Part shown: one piece after another, positions 27,882 to 37,500 of the stretch
How positions within the stretch are numbered: the stretch's first letter is position 1
Layout: each line of letters starts with the position of its first letter
Assembly: GCA_934318045.1 (NCBI GenBank)
Contig: CAKREY010000006.1
Coordinates: 1 to 64,000 of the forward strand
Origin: Coprococcus_C sp934318045
GTDB taxonomy: Bacteria; Bacillota; Clostridia; Lachnospirales; Lachnospiraceae
Direction: 5' to 3'
DNA length: 64,000 bases
Position numbers and translations under genes: made by a program
The notes under the pieces: model-generated
Told to the model about the DNA's origin: nothing
Seen by the model: only the letters and a program-made list of their open reading frames with translations
Database searches by the model: none

Positions 27882-27908
27882 AAAAAAAGAGGCTGCATCC
27901 GCATCCTC
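27882..27908 (-). terminator. Terminator of the candidate RNA
   Basis: An 8-bp stem with one mismatch (GAGGATGC with GCAGCCTC) and a 4-base loop is followed by seven T residues. It lies 112 bases before the AAA+ start codon. Confidence 0.8.
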
Positions 27909-28133
27909 CTGTTTTGAACATCCATAATTGATTTTGATAGTATCCCCTTATGTGGTACCCTCTCTTTTACCACATAAGGAAACACTACTTGCTACACGTA
28001 ACAAGACCTTCATATAATACCGAGCCCTGACGCTCTATTTATATGCAACATCACGGCTATGTAACCCTTCCCCCTGTACAATGCGTGGTGTTGATCTTCT
28101 ATATTTGTCATAGCAGCCTGTCTCGCTGCTACA
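27882..28133 (-). ncRNA. Candidate structured RNA with own promoter and terminator
   Basis: About 250 noncoding bases between maf and the AAA+ gene. Predicted elements on the minus strand: a 5' hairpin (AGCAGC with GCTGCT), a long hairpin around GAGC-GCTC closed by CATATAA/TTATATG, a perfect 12-bp hairpin (27946-27957 with 27968-27979), and a terminator at 27882-27908. Nothing encodes a credible protein. It could be a stand-alone RNA (6S or raiA-type RNAs are candidates by size) or a terminated leader for the AAA+ operon. Family not assigned. Confidence 0.6.
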
Positions 28134-28139
28134 TGTATT

Positions 28140-28167
28140 AGTGTAGCACATATATATTTTTTTGCAA
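28140..28167 (-). promoter_or_regulatory. Promoter of the candidate RNA
   Basis: Minus strand TTGCAA, 16-base AT-rich spacer, TACACT, about 80 bases after the maf stop codon. There is no terminator between maf and this promoter. Confidence 0.6.
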
Positions 28168-28249
28168 TGGCATTTTGTATAAATTTTATTTTTGTTTTTA
28201 GTGATAATGTACAAAAAATCGTCATTCTTCGTGTTTTGTATAATTTATT

Positions 28250-28891
28250 TTACGCGTTTTTTGATTTTCTTATTGTAAGATTTGATAATTTTTCGTTCAA
28301 AACGTGATAAATTTTTGACAAAGGCAGTCCAACCACGTTCAGATAATCCCCTTCGATACCCTGGATATACTTCGCGGCGCCGCTCTGGATGCCATAGGCA
28401 CCTGCCTTATCCATGCAGTCGCCCGTAGCAACGTAGTTGTTGATTTCTTTCTCCGTCATCGGATAGAAGGTGACTTTCGTATGACAGTGAAAGGTATTTC
28501 CCTGTATCTCCGCAGGCGTATCCGGTTTTGTCCACAGGATACATACCCCGGTAAATACATCATGCGTACGGCCTTCAAGCATGGAAAGCATCCCATATGC
28601 TTCTTCCTCTGTCTTTGGTTTTCCAAGCACGCGTCCGTCCACAGCAACCACGGTATCTGCACCAATCACTGTGATTTCTTCCACCGTGTCCTTATTACAG
28701 TTTCTGCGGTACACATCTTCTGCCTTCACACGCGCCAGTCGTTCGACCAGCTCCTGTGGTGTCAGATTCTCCAACTCTTCCGGTGGAATCTGTTCCTCTG
28801 CCGAAGATACGCATACTTTATATTCATATCCACCCAGCGACAGGATCTCCTGTCTGCGTGGAGACTGTGATGCTAAAATGATGTTCTCCAT
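28250..28891 (-). CDS. maf: Maf-like nucleotide pyrophosphatase
   Basis: 213 residues. Maf/YhdE proteins hydrolyse non-canonical or UTP/dTTP-type nucleotides to monophosphates as house-cleaning enzymes. Signatures: ILASQSPRRQEIL at the N-terminus, VIGADTVVAVDG with the catalytic acid (about 75), KPKTEEEAYGML and DKAGAYGIQ (about 160), then GDYLNVVGLPLSK. It starts about 30 bases after the J-domain protein stop, so it is probably the last gene of that operon. Confidence 0.95.
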   Translation of the reverse strand: MENIILASQSPRRQEILSLGGYEYKVCVSSAEEQIPPEELENLTPQELVERLARVKAEDVYRRNCNKDTVEEITVIGADTVVAVDGRVLGKPKTEEEAYGMLSMLEGRTHDVFTGVCILWTKPDTPAEIQGNTFHCHTKVTFYPMTEKEINNYVATGDCMDKAGAYGIQSGAAKYIQGIEGDYLNVVGLPLSKIYHVLNEKLSNLTIRKSKNA

Positions 28892-28921
28892 TGTTTCTCC
28901 CCTTCCCCTTTTATTTCATTA

Positions 28922-29566
28922 TCAACAAGGTGTACAGCAATTACAGAGCAAATTTAACAGGCACATATCCATGCACCAGTTATCGGAACGCACATCCGGC
29001 ATTCCATATCCCATGCCCCGCTGCACATACCAGTTGCTGCCGCCCTGCATCCGCTGCTTCATCTGTTTGTATTCCATGTTGTTCGGTTCCATCGCGATTG
29101 CACGGTCAATATGCTCCATCGCTGTTGCCTGATTCCCGGCACCTAAGTTTGCAACCGCACTTAGATAATACCATCTGCCCGTCCGGTCGTCTATATCCTC
29201 CAGCGTACGGAGTGCCTCTGTAAACATCCGGTTCATAATGAAATTCTGTGCTGCGGCAAGGTGGGATTCATCCTGGCTCATACCGCCACCTTCATTTCTG
29301 GCACGACGGAATGCATCCGCTCCAAATCCGCCGAATCCATCGAACCCGCCATAGCTGCTGCCACCATACGAGGAACCTGTATTTCCGTCCATGATGCTCT
29401 TATATGCCACCTGCACTTCCTTGAATTTTTCTTCTGCCTGCGCTGCGTTTGGGTTGTTGATATTTGCATCCGGGTGGTATTTCCGGCTTAGATTTCGATA
29501 TGCTTTTTTCACTTCTTCTTCCGAGGCACCATGTGGAAGCCCCAGAACTTCATAAGGATCTTTCAT
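28922..29566 (-). CDS. J-domain (DnaJ-like) protein with Cys-rich tail
   Basis: 214 residues. The N-terminal J domain (1-65) has the HPD signature in SRKYHPDANI, so it can stimulate an Hsp70 ATPase. A Gly/Ser/Tyr/Phe-rich linker follows (75-100), then a helical TPR-like segment (about 110-175). The tail CLLNLLCNCCTPC has six cysteines and could bind metal or a membrane. It is not DnaJ itself (no zinc-finger or C-terminal domains). It sits 1-2 bases after the DUF5685-like gene. Confidence 0.88.
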   Translation of the reverse strand: MKDPYEVLGLPHGASEEEVKKAYRNLSRKYHPDANINNPNAAQAEEKFKEVQVAYKSIMDGNTGSSYGGSSYGGFDGFGGFGADAFRRARNEGGGMSQDESHLAAAQNFIMNRMFTEALRTLEDIDDRTGRWYYLSAVANLGAGNQATAMEHIDRAIAMEPNNMEYKQMKQRMQGGSNWYVQRGMGYGMPDVRSDNWCMDMCLLNLLCNCCTPC

Positions 29567-29567
29567 G

Positions 29568-30419
29568 CTAATTCCTTTCTTTCTCTTCTCCCTGCTGTTT
29601 CGTCATAAACCTTACCCAGATCCCGGAATAGATAATGTTGCGGAGGATGGCTGTCTCCTCGACGATTGGCAGACACTCATAGATTTTTGCCATATCGGTG
29701 GCGATCATCATAAGGATTTCCTTCACGTAACTGTCGAACTGCTCTTTTGACAACTCATGGTATAACTCCTTCAAGGGATTGAACCGGTTCTTCTCGATAT
29801 CCTCCTGCACATCATCATATGCGTCAAGAATATAGATGAATTTGCCAAGCTGGTAACCGAGTCTCCGCAGCTCCTCCGACCAGTCAATCCCGCGTGTCGA
29901 CTTATATGCAAGGATTTCTGCCATGATATCACCAAAGGTTCCGGCAAGCAAATCCAGATTCGTCACATGCTTTCTCTCACAGACAGATAATGTCCGCAGA
30001 GACTCCCGGATCTTCGCCAGTTTCTCCGGATAGACCTGACCGATCTTGCGCACACGCTTCCGTATAAAACTGCTGTAACAAAGTCTGGTGAATTTCCGGT
30101 CATCCGCCCAGTCATCGAGACATTTGTAGTAGGTTAGAATAAGATTCATATCTGCAATATACTGTATGACCTCATTTACCAGATATTTTTTCTTTCCAAC
30201 CGGATGCACCATGCACGCTGCTTCCTTCATCTGCGTATCCGGCTCATATAAAGCGGTCAGAAGAACCGCGGCAAAGGTTGAATCATACGTAAGTGACATC
30301 TGTCCCATTGCACCATCCGTATTCCGGAGTGCATGACAGACACCACAATAGTACATGCGATACCGCTCGTAATCTTTGACTTTCATTTCCGGCTTGTTCA
30401 CCGTCACATATCCAAACAT
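29568..30419 (-). CDS. DUF5685-like protein
   Basis: 283 residues with the start placed at 30419 after GGAGGT; an upstream frame would overlap the zinc-ribbon gene. The N-terminus MFGYVTVNKPEMK with YYCGVCHAL is typical of the uncharacterised DUF5685 family. The protein is all-helical, with two Asp-rich segments, CLDDWADDRK (about 120) and LDAYDDVQEDIEK (about 220). These recall the two metal-binding motifs of isoprenoid synthases, but the resemblance is by eye only. It lies in an operon with the zinc-ribbon and J-domain genes. Confidence 0.78.
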   Translation of the reverse strand: MFGYVTVNKPEMKVKDYERYRMYYCGVCHALRNTDGAMGQMSLTYDSTFAAVLLTALYEPDTQMKEAACMVHPVGKKKYLVNEVIQYIADMNLILTYYKCLDDWADDRKFTRLCYSSFIRKRVRKIGQVYPEKLAKIRESLRTLSVCERKHVTNLDLLAGTFGDIMAEILAYKSTRGIDWSEELRRLGYQLGKFIYILDAYDDVQEDIEKNRFNPLKELYHELSKEQFDSYVKEILMMIATDMAKIYECLPIVEETAILRNIIYSGIWVRFMTKQQGEEKERN

Positions 30420-30448
30420 CGTCCTACCTCCGAATCCTGTTACACTTG

Positions 30449-30844
30449 CTAACTGTTCTTTATAAACCGTGCGCTGCACTTCGGACAACGTATCTCGATC
30501 TTTCCTTTTCCCTTTGGGATACGAATTTTCTGTTTACACTCCGGGCAACGGTAGATGTGATGCGTCTTGCTCATCGTCATATGGCTTTTCTCTTTCCGTC
30601 CCCACATGCGTAGTTTATACGTCTTGTTTAGGAACCATGTATTCTCATCCCGACGCTTGCCAATATTTCTGGAGAACACACGGAAATATGCAAATGCAAA
30701 GGTCACAAATGCAATCGTGCTGAGTATATTGCTTCTTACAAACATATCGATAAAAACCAAGATACACGCCGTCCACATCATACACATGGAAAGCTGATCC
30801 GTTCCATTTCTACCGCGCATAAAATCCATCAATTTCTGTCTCAT
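30449..30844 (-). CDS. Small membrane protein with C-terminal zinc ribbon
   Basis: 131 residues. There are two membrane segments (CMMWTACILVFIDMFV and ILSTIAFVTFAFAYFRVF), then a basic loop and a CxxC...CxxC ribbon (YRCPECKQK and IRCPKCSAR) at the C-terminus. The start at 30844 is preferred because GGAGG lies 6 bases before it; the ATG two codons upstream is too close. First gene of the zinc ribbon-DUF5685-J domain-maf operon. Confidence 0.8.
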   Translation of the reverse strand: MRQKLMDFMRGRNGTDQLSMCMMWTACILVFIDMFVRSNILSTIAFVTFAFAYFRVFSRNIGKRRDENTWFLNKTYKLRMWGRKEKSHMTMSKTHHIYRCPECKQKIRIPKGKGKIEIRCPKCSARFIKNS

Positions 30845-30967
30845 AAGCATCCTCCATAACTATATCCAATCCTGATATTCATTATTCTTCTTCAATTTTG
30901 CGAATTGTCAAGTATTTTAACACGCGGGCGGGCTCCGTCAATGGCTTTCACAGAGATTTCACAAAAT

Positions 30968-31003
30968 AAAAAAATCCCTGATACATCTTGTATCAAGGAT
31001 TTA
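30968..31003 (-). terminator. Terminator of the tRNA cluster
   Basis: A 14-bp stem with one or two G-U pairs (AAATCCTTGATACA and partner), a 3-base loop and seven T residues on the minus strand, five bases after tRNA-Cys. Confidence 0.92.
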
Positions 31004-31007
31004 AGAG

Positions 31008-31078
31008 AGGCGCGAGCCGGATTTGAACCGGCGGTGAAGGTGTTGCAGACCTCTGCCTTACCACTTGGCTATCACGCC
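31008..31078 (-). tRNA. tRNA-Cys (GCA)
   Basis: Acceptor stem GGCGTGA/TCGCGCC, anticodon loop CTGCAAC with GCA, T arm GGTTCAAATCC, and discriminator U. CCA is not encoded. 71 bases. Confidence 0.97.
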
Positions 31079-31152
31079 ACATATCATAAGGGGGCCCACG
31101 CAGTGGGGAGATTCCTTATGATTAGTAAGCACGTAGTGCTTACAATATCAAA

Positions 31153-31224
31153 CTCCCCGAGTAGGGCTCGAACCTACAACAACTCGGTTAACAGCCGAGT
31201 GCTCTACCATTGAGCTATCGAGGA
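31153..31224 (-). tRNA. tRNA-Asn (GTT)
   Basis: Acceptor stem TCCTCGA/TCGGGGA, anticodon loop CTGTTAA with GTT, T loop GTTCGAGCC, and discriminator G. CCA is not encoded. 72 bases. Confidence 0.97.
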
Positions 31225-31321
31225 ATATATCGTTGCATTTAACTAAACGCAAAGTAGATTATATGAAATATTTCCAATCAAGTCAAGACTTATTTTCAAT
31301 ATTTTATCCGTAATCTACAAA

Positions 31322-31409
31322 CGGAGATGGAGGGATTTGAACCCTCGCGCCGCGCGAACGACCTACACCCTTAGCAGGGGCGCCTCTTCAGCCACTTGAG
31401 TACATCTCC
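31322..31409 (-). tRNA. tRNA-Ser (GCT)
   Basis: Acceptor stem GGAGATG/CATCTCC, anticodon loop CTGCTAA with GCT, and a long variable arm as expected for tRNA-Ser. CCA is not encoded. 88 bases. First tRNA after the promoter at 31472-31500. Confidence 0.97.
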
Positions 31410-31471
31410 AATGCCTAAAAAACACATTTTACCAATCGGTGTTATTTAGTTCCGCGTCAACACGCTAAATT

Positions 31472-31500
31472 AGAATAACAAATATTGTACTAAATGTCAA
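31472..31500 (-). promoter_or_regulatory. Sigma-A promoter of the tRNA cluster
   Basis: Minus strand consensus TTGACA, 17-base spacer, TATTCT, placed just after the stop codon of the large surface protein gene. Confidence 0.8.
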
Positions 31501-31507
31501 GAGGTAA

Positions 31508-34500
31508 TTATCTACCCTTAGTATGCTTGACAGGGAAAAAGTTTCTTCTATGTTTTTTTTCATACATTATGCATGTTGCCATCCCAAAACAAGATATAAC
31601 AATTAGAGCAAACCAAAGTGATAAATTTGCCTGATCTCCTGTTTTCGGACTTAAATCATTTTCTTTAGGATCTGATTTTTCATCACATGATGTTTCAGAA
31701 GGTTCTTTATTATCCTGTACATCAGCTGGTTTCAGATTTTCTGTTGTATCAGCTGGTTTCGAATCATCTGATTTTGTTGCTTCTTTTACTGGAATCACCG
31801 TTCCGCTTATTATATAGCCGCAAACCTTACAAACCTGATCTCCCGTGTATCCTGTCTCTGTCTCTGTTGCAGCTTTTGCATTTTTAACTTCCATATCATG
31901 TGCAGCTTTGTTCGCCTGTGCACCACAAATACATTCATGCCAGTGACTTTCGGAATCTGATTTCCATTCTGCTCCATAATCATGCACATGAGCAGCATCT
32001 ACTGTAACTGTAATGTTCAGCCTTTCACTGTAATCCATGCCATCCTTATAAGCAGCAATACGGTACTTGGTATTCTTCATAATCTTAATTGGTTTGGTAT
32101 AAATTTTGCGGCTTGCGCTATTTTGGCACGGACAGGTGTCATCCGTCGTATAATAGATTGTCACACCCTCCTCTGCCGCCAGTGTCAGCATCTCTCCTTC
32201 ACTGACTGTAATATAATTATTTTTCGGAGAATTCTCGTCAAACAGTGTCTCACCAATCTGTGCTGTCGGACGTTTCGGGCGATTTTCCTCCATCGACACA
32301 TGCAACTTCATTACTTTTTCAAGTGTTGTACCCTTTACCCGGAATGTCATATTCGTATATCCCGGCAAGTTTGTACTGATCTGGAATTTCGTTTTTCCAT
32401 CTGCATCAGTGACAGCTTCTGCATTCGCTTTGTTCTCTGCAAAGGATGCAATCTGTGTGCTTCCAATCAGGGCTTCGACCGTCACATTTTCTACATAGTT
32501 ACCTTCACTATCCTTGACTCGTACTGTAAACGTTGCCTCTTCTCCTGCTTTCGCAGGAATTATATTCTCATAATTCAGAATGATTTCAGCCGGGCGTACA
32601 GATACAGTCAAATCTCCACTGTTGTAATCAGCAAGTGTTTTCCCTGCATAATTTTTGACTCCTTTCAGTGTAAAGGACACAATATCATCCTTTCTAAAAC
32701 CACCCTCTTTTGTAATATGCAGAACCTTTGAATAGCCATTTTCCACCATCTGCCATTCTCCGGTCATGCCTTCCGGCAGCACAGGATTTTCTGTTGTATC
32801 CATATACTGACTGAATACAACCTCAATATAATCCGTATATGCGTTGGCTGATACAACCTCCGGTGTTTTCTCTGATATCATTGCAATTTTCAATCCCATC
32901 TTCGGTGGTGGAACTCTCATCCACTCGGTCTGTGCATTTTCATACCCATCCTTTTCAAAGCGAACCTGCCACCAGCCCGTTGGCACATCCCATGCAAATA
33001 CTCCGCTGTCGTCGGTTATCTGCGGATTGATTTGCTCATAGTCTTCTGCATTCCAAACCTGCGCATTTGTTCCGCTGGAATCCTCTGCATAATAAACGGT
33101 CGCCTTCACGTCGGAAAGGGTGTTTGATTCCACTGCTTCATAAACGAATCCGGACGGATCCATAATTGGCTGTACCTTATGAGTTTTCTTCATAATTTTT
33201 TCCATATCCGTATCATCACATTTCTGTTTACGTTCCCTCGTCAACCTGTCAAGTTCAGCAGAAAGCCTCGTAACCTCTGCAGCGCGCCGGACACCCGTAT
33301 AGTTGGATCCAAAATCCCACATCGCACTTAAGGCAGTGGTGGTCACTGTCTTATCCATAGCGCCGGCAATCGTAAAGAGTGATCCAACCACAGAATTGGC
33401 ACAATAACGATCCTTTTCCAGCCCCATATACAGTCGAAGATCCATTGCCACATAGCGTTCTCTCATAATTGCATTGGAACAGAGAGGTTTATCCTTGTAG
33501 CGCTCCTCAAACATTTTCAATTCGTCAATGTATCCCTGCATATCCGCTTCGCGTACCGTATAATCCACGTAGGCTTCCGAATCCTGCATTGCGCCCTCGA
33601 TACCTGCCGCCGCACCTATCAGACTGCCGGCTGTGGCCATTCCCGTTGTTACATTCAACGCAAGCTGGCTGTCCGTTACTCCCGGCATATGCATCACTTG
33701 ATCTAATGCATCCAGGGCATTTCCAAAAGAACCTATAAAAGCGTTCCGGGCTCCCTGATCAAAATTAGCGGCAGCTTCTCCGTTATAATCAATCTCGTTT
33801 CCGCTAGCATCAATAAAGGTGTAGCCTCCGGTGATACCGCTTACGCCTCCCTCACGCGCCAGAGCGGTCTCCGCCGTTTTCATATGTACTGCAGACTGCG
33901 TTTTCTCCGACTCTTTCGCATGATCTTTAAATGCGGTAAATGTCCCGTCTGCATTTTCGCACACCTCAAATCCATCCGCCCGAAGTTCTTCTGCCGTGCG
34001 GGTATTCTCCTTCATCGTAATGCCCATATCCGCATAGACTTCCTCCCACGACTGGTATTCCGTGATATTCTTCTTCAGCCCCATCATCTCAGAAAAACTT
34101 TCCATCGCTTCATCAATTGCTTTCTCCGCATTGTAGAACGCTGCCTGAACCTCCGGCGTTTGTTTTTCGAACCACTCCGGCATCGTCTCTGACACGCGAT
34201 ATTTCGCTCCAAAAATATATTCGGATGCATTGAAATCCGGATTCTCTGTATAGGTCAGACCGTTCGTCTGCGCATATTCCTTCATATACTGATTTCTGGT
34301 TTCTGCAAGGGATGTTGCGATTTCTTCACTCTCCTGTTTTCTCTGAGCCGTAATCTCCGCTGCCTTTTTCTGGCTCTTTTCTGCCATATCCGCGTCATAA
34401 GTAAACGTTTGACCCTGATCTACCCAGTCAATTGAAAATTCTTCCGGAAGCTGCGCCTCCGTCACAACCTGCGTTCCACTTGACGGCAATGTGACCTCTC

Positions 34501-37500
34501 CGGCAAAGGTAAACCGATAACCTTTCCCTTCCGTGAGTTGTTCTGTCTTTAAAAGCTGCATCGGCACCGTATGTACTGTTCCATCCAGTGTCTTCATATA
34601 TGTGACTACATTTTCCGGTGCAATGCCGCCTATAAATTCAGCGCATATCGTCCAGTCATTATCCGCCTCCTCATTAAATAAATACCAATAAAATGATGGA
34701 GGGGTAAAGTATTGCGACGTCGAGTACAAATATCCCCCATTATAATTACTGCCCAGACGGTTTGTCTGATAGAAGGACCAAGAATCTAATGCTGCCGAGG
34801 TTCTTGCATAAGTAACCTCTGTGGAAACCTGCCCTCCAGCTACCTCAGCCGTTAACAGAAATGTCTGCCCTTGCAGCGTATCTGCCGGGAGATTATAGGT
34901 AAAGGTCGCATTTCCAAGACCATTCGTATTTCCTGTTCCCACCTGATTTCCATCCAGCAAAAGTGTAACTCCGCTGTATGGTGCTGCATAAACAGTCACC
35001 TTATTCCCAGTCAGAGAGTATAAGTCTCCCGCTGCCGGACGGATTTCATAATCGTGAACTGTCAATGTCTTACTCCCGATAGGTGCCGTTATTCCGTCTG
35101 CCGTCGCAACTGCAGAAAGACTGTATACGCCTGTCTTTTCACAGGAAAGTCCAAGATATAGCATACCCTCCTGCAGGGTCTTGTTTATCGTAATAGTATT
35201 CCCTGATACCGTATAATCTGAATCCTTCAGGCTTTCTGTTTCCGTACAGACATATCTCAGGCTCATATTATCCGGCAGCAAAAGAGAGATCTTCCCACTT
35301 TTTCCTTCTGCAAAGCCATAATACACGCTTACATTAAAAGTCTGTTTCTTAATTACATAATTAGCTTTGGATACAATGGAGCATTTTTCTTTGTCTAAAA
35401 GTCCGGATACATTATTTTTCAGTAAAGGAACCTTTATTTCTACCTGATTGGTCTCCCCATCGGAAACCTCTGCCATCACCTTTGCATAGTCCTTTCCTTC
35501 TGTCAATCCCATGCCTTCCAGCACATCCATCGACGTCACTGCAGAAAAGCTATCATTGACATTATATGCGATAATGGTATACGTTCCTGCTTTTAGTCCT
35601 TCTGTCAGGTAAAGTCCATCTGATGCTATTTTACTTTTACCCTCCAGACTTCCGTTCTCATTAAACACAAGAATATTGTTATCCCCTGCAAAGCTGCTGT
35701 CCGTTGTAATCTTCAGTTTTCCCCAGGCCTTCAATGAAAGTTTGAAAATTCCTTCCTCCCGGCTGGCTGTCACGCTTCCTCCGGCATATCCAATGTCATC
35801 CGCATTCACAGTCAGTGTCAGATTGTTTTCCGTAACGGTTTCCTTCAGAACCACATTTGGATACTGAAGAACATAATCTGTACCTTCTTTTAATATCCTC
35901 TCGTCCGCTTTTAAGCTGATCTCCAGATTCCGAAAACTGTTGACCACTGCGGTTCCAAAATCAACTTTCATCAAATTATTGACCGGCAGTCTGTCTTCAT
36001 CGGAAAAAATGATTTCTCCAAGATTCCAATCTTCATCGAGCGACATCTGGATAAAATGCTTATTATAGTAACCATCTATCATAACTTCCGCCGTCACCTT
36101 CGTTCCTGCTTCAGCTTTTACCGAAAACCGATTACCGGTGAACGTAACTGTAAGTTTCTGATTGTTCTGAAATACTTCTATCTCTGCGCCGGTAGGTATT
36201 GTACCAGACACCGTATACATCTGCTTTGTCTCATCCAGAGCCTCAAAGGTATACCTGTCTGCATAAAGTTCTTTCTGCTGTGCCTCGTAAAATTGTTTCA
36301 GCATGGACGGATTTCCCTCTGAATCGGTCTGATATGCCCTGATCACCGCCCTTTCCGCAAATGGATCCTCATAATTCACGCCATCAATTGTTACCATTTC
36401 CGTACTGGCAGGTCCGCCTGATGTGTTGTAAGGCATCAGCTTAAAATCCCGGTTAGGGAATTCCACGATAATTGCAGTATATGTACTTTCTTTCTCCCCA
36501 GCCTGTTCCTTAAAACAATATTTAAATGCACCTCCATAAATTTCATTTACCGTTTCCGGTACAATCACCTTTGTTCCTGCCAAACCCTCACAATACGCAA
36601 ATGCATGCGCGCCAATAACCTCCACGCCCGGACTCAATGTTAGAGAAGTCATACCTGTATCATAAAATGCATCTTCCCCAATTTTTTTAATAGATGAGGG
36701 AATTACAACAGAATCAAATGAGCAGTTGCTAAACGCATAATCTCCAATCTCTATAACAGAGGCAAGATTTAGCACCTCGTTCAGTTCCGAAACCGGCAAA
36801 GCCGTACACCCATCAAAACCTGTAACCGTTGTAAATGCCGAATTATTTGGCCATTCAATACTGGTCAATGATTTACAATTTGAAAACGCGTCGTTGCCTA
36901 TTGTCGTCAGGCTGTCCGGCAGATGAAGCTGTGTAATTGCTGTTTCGCAAAATGCCTGCCATCCAATACTTTCCAGATTATTTCCAAAAGCAAGAAAAGA
37001 TAAACTTGTACATCCTGCAAATGCATTTTGTCCTACCGTTACCACTCCATCCGGAAGTGTCATTTCGGTAAGTCCTGTCTCTCCAAACGCACCATCACTG
37101 ATTACCGTAAGGTCTGTATCGGATATATCTGCGCTTTTCAGCGCTGAACACTGGTAAAAGGCACTTTCCCCAAGTGTAGAAAGTGATGTTGGAAACACCA
37201 CCTTTGTAAGCGCCTGATTTTTGCAGAACGCATATTCTCCAATACTTGTAAGCTTACTGCAGACGGAAAGATTGACCTCTGTAAGTCCACACTCGGAAAA
37301 TGCATTTGCTTCTATTGAAACAAGCTCCTTACACGCTGAAAAATCTACCGTTTTCAGATCTTCACAACTATCAAATGCCCATTTTCCAACGCTTTTCAAT
37401 CCCTTTGGAAATACCACAGAGGTAATTGCTGTATACTCAAATGCGCTTCCTCCAATGTTCAATGTTTCCTCACATGTTGAAAAATCCACAGATGTAAGTC

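Noticed and set aside
27882..28133. Assignment of the candidate RNA as SRP RNA, tmRNA or RNase P RNA
   Set aside because: The SRP GGAAGNAGC-type core, a tmRNA tag frame with tRNA-like ends, and RNase P core motifs are not visible; 6S or raiA could not be confirmed by eye.
28010..28225. 71-residue frame upstream of the AAA+ gene
   Set aside because: It covers the promoter and 5' hairpins of the candidate RNA and has no ribosome binding site.
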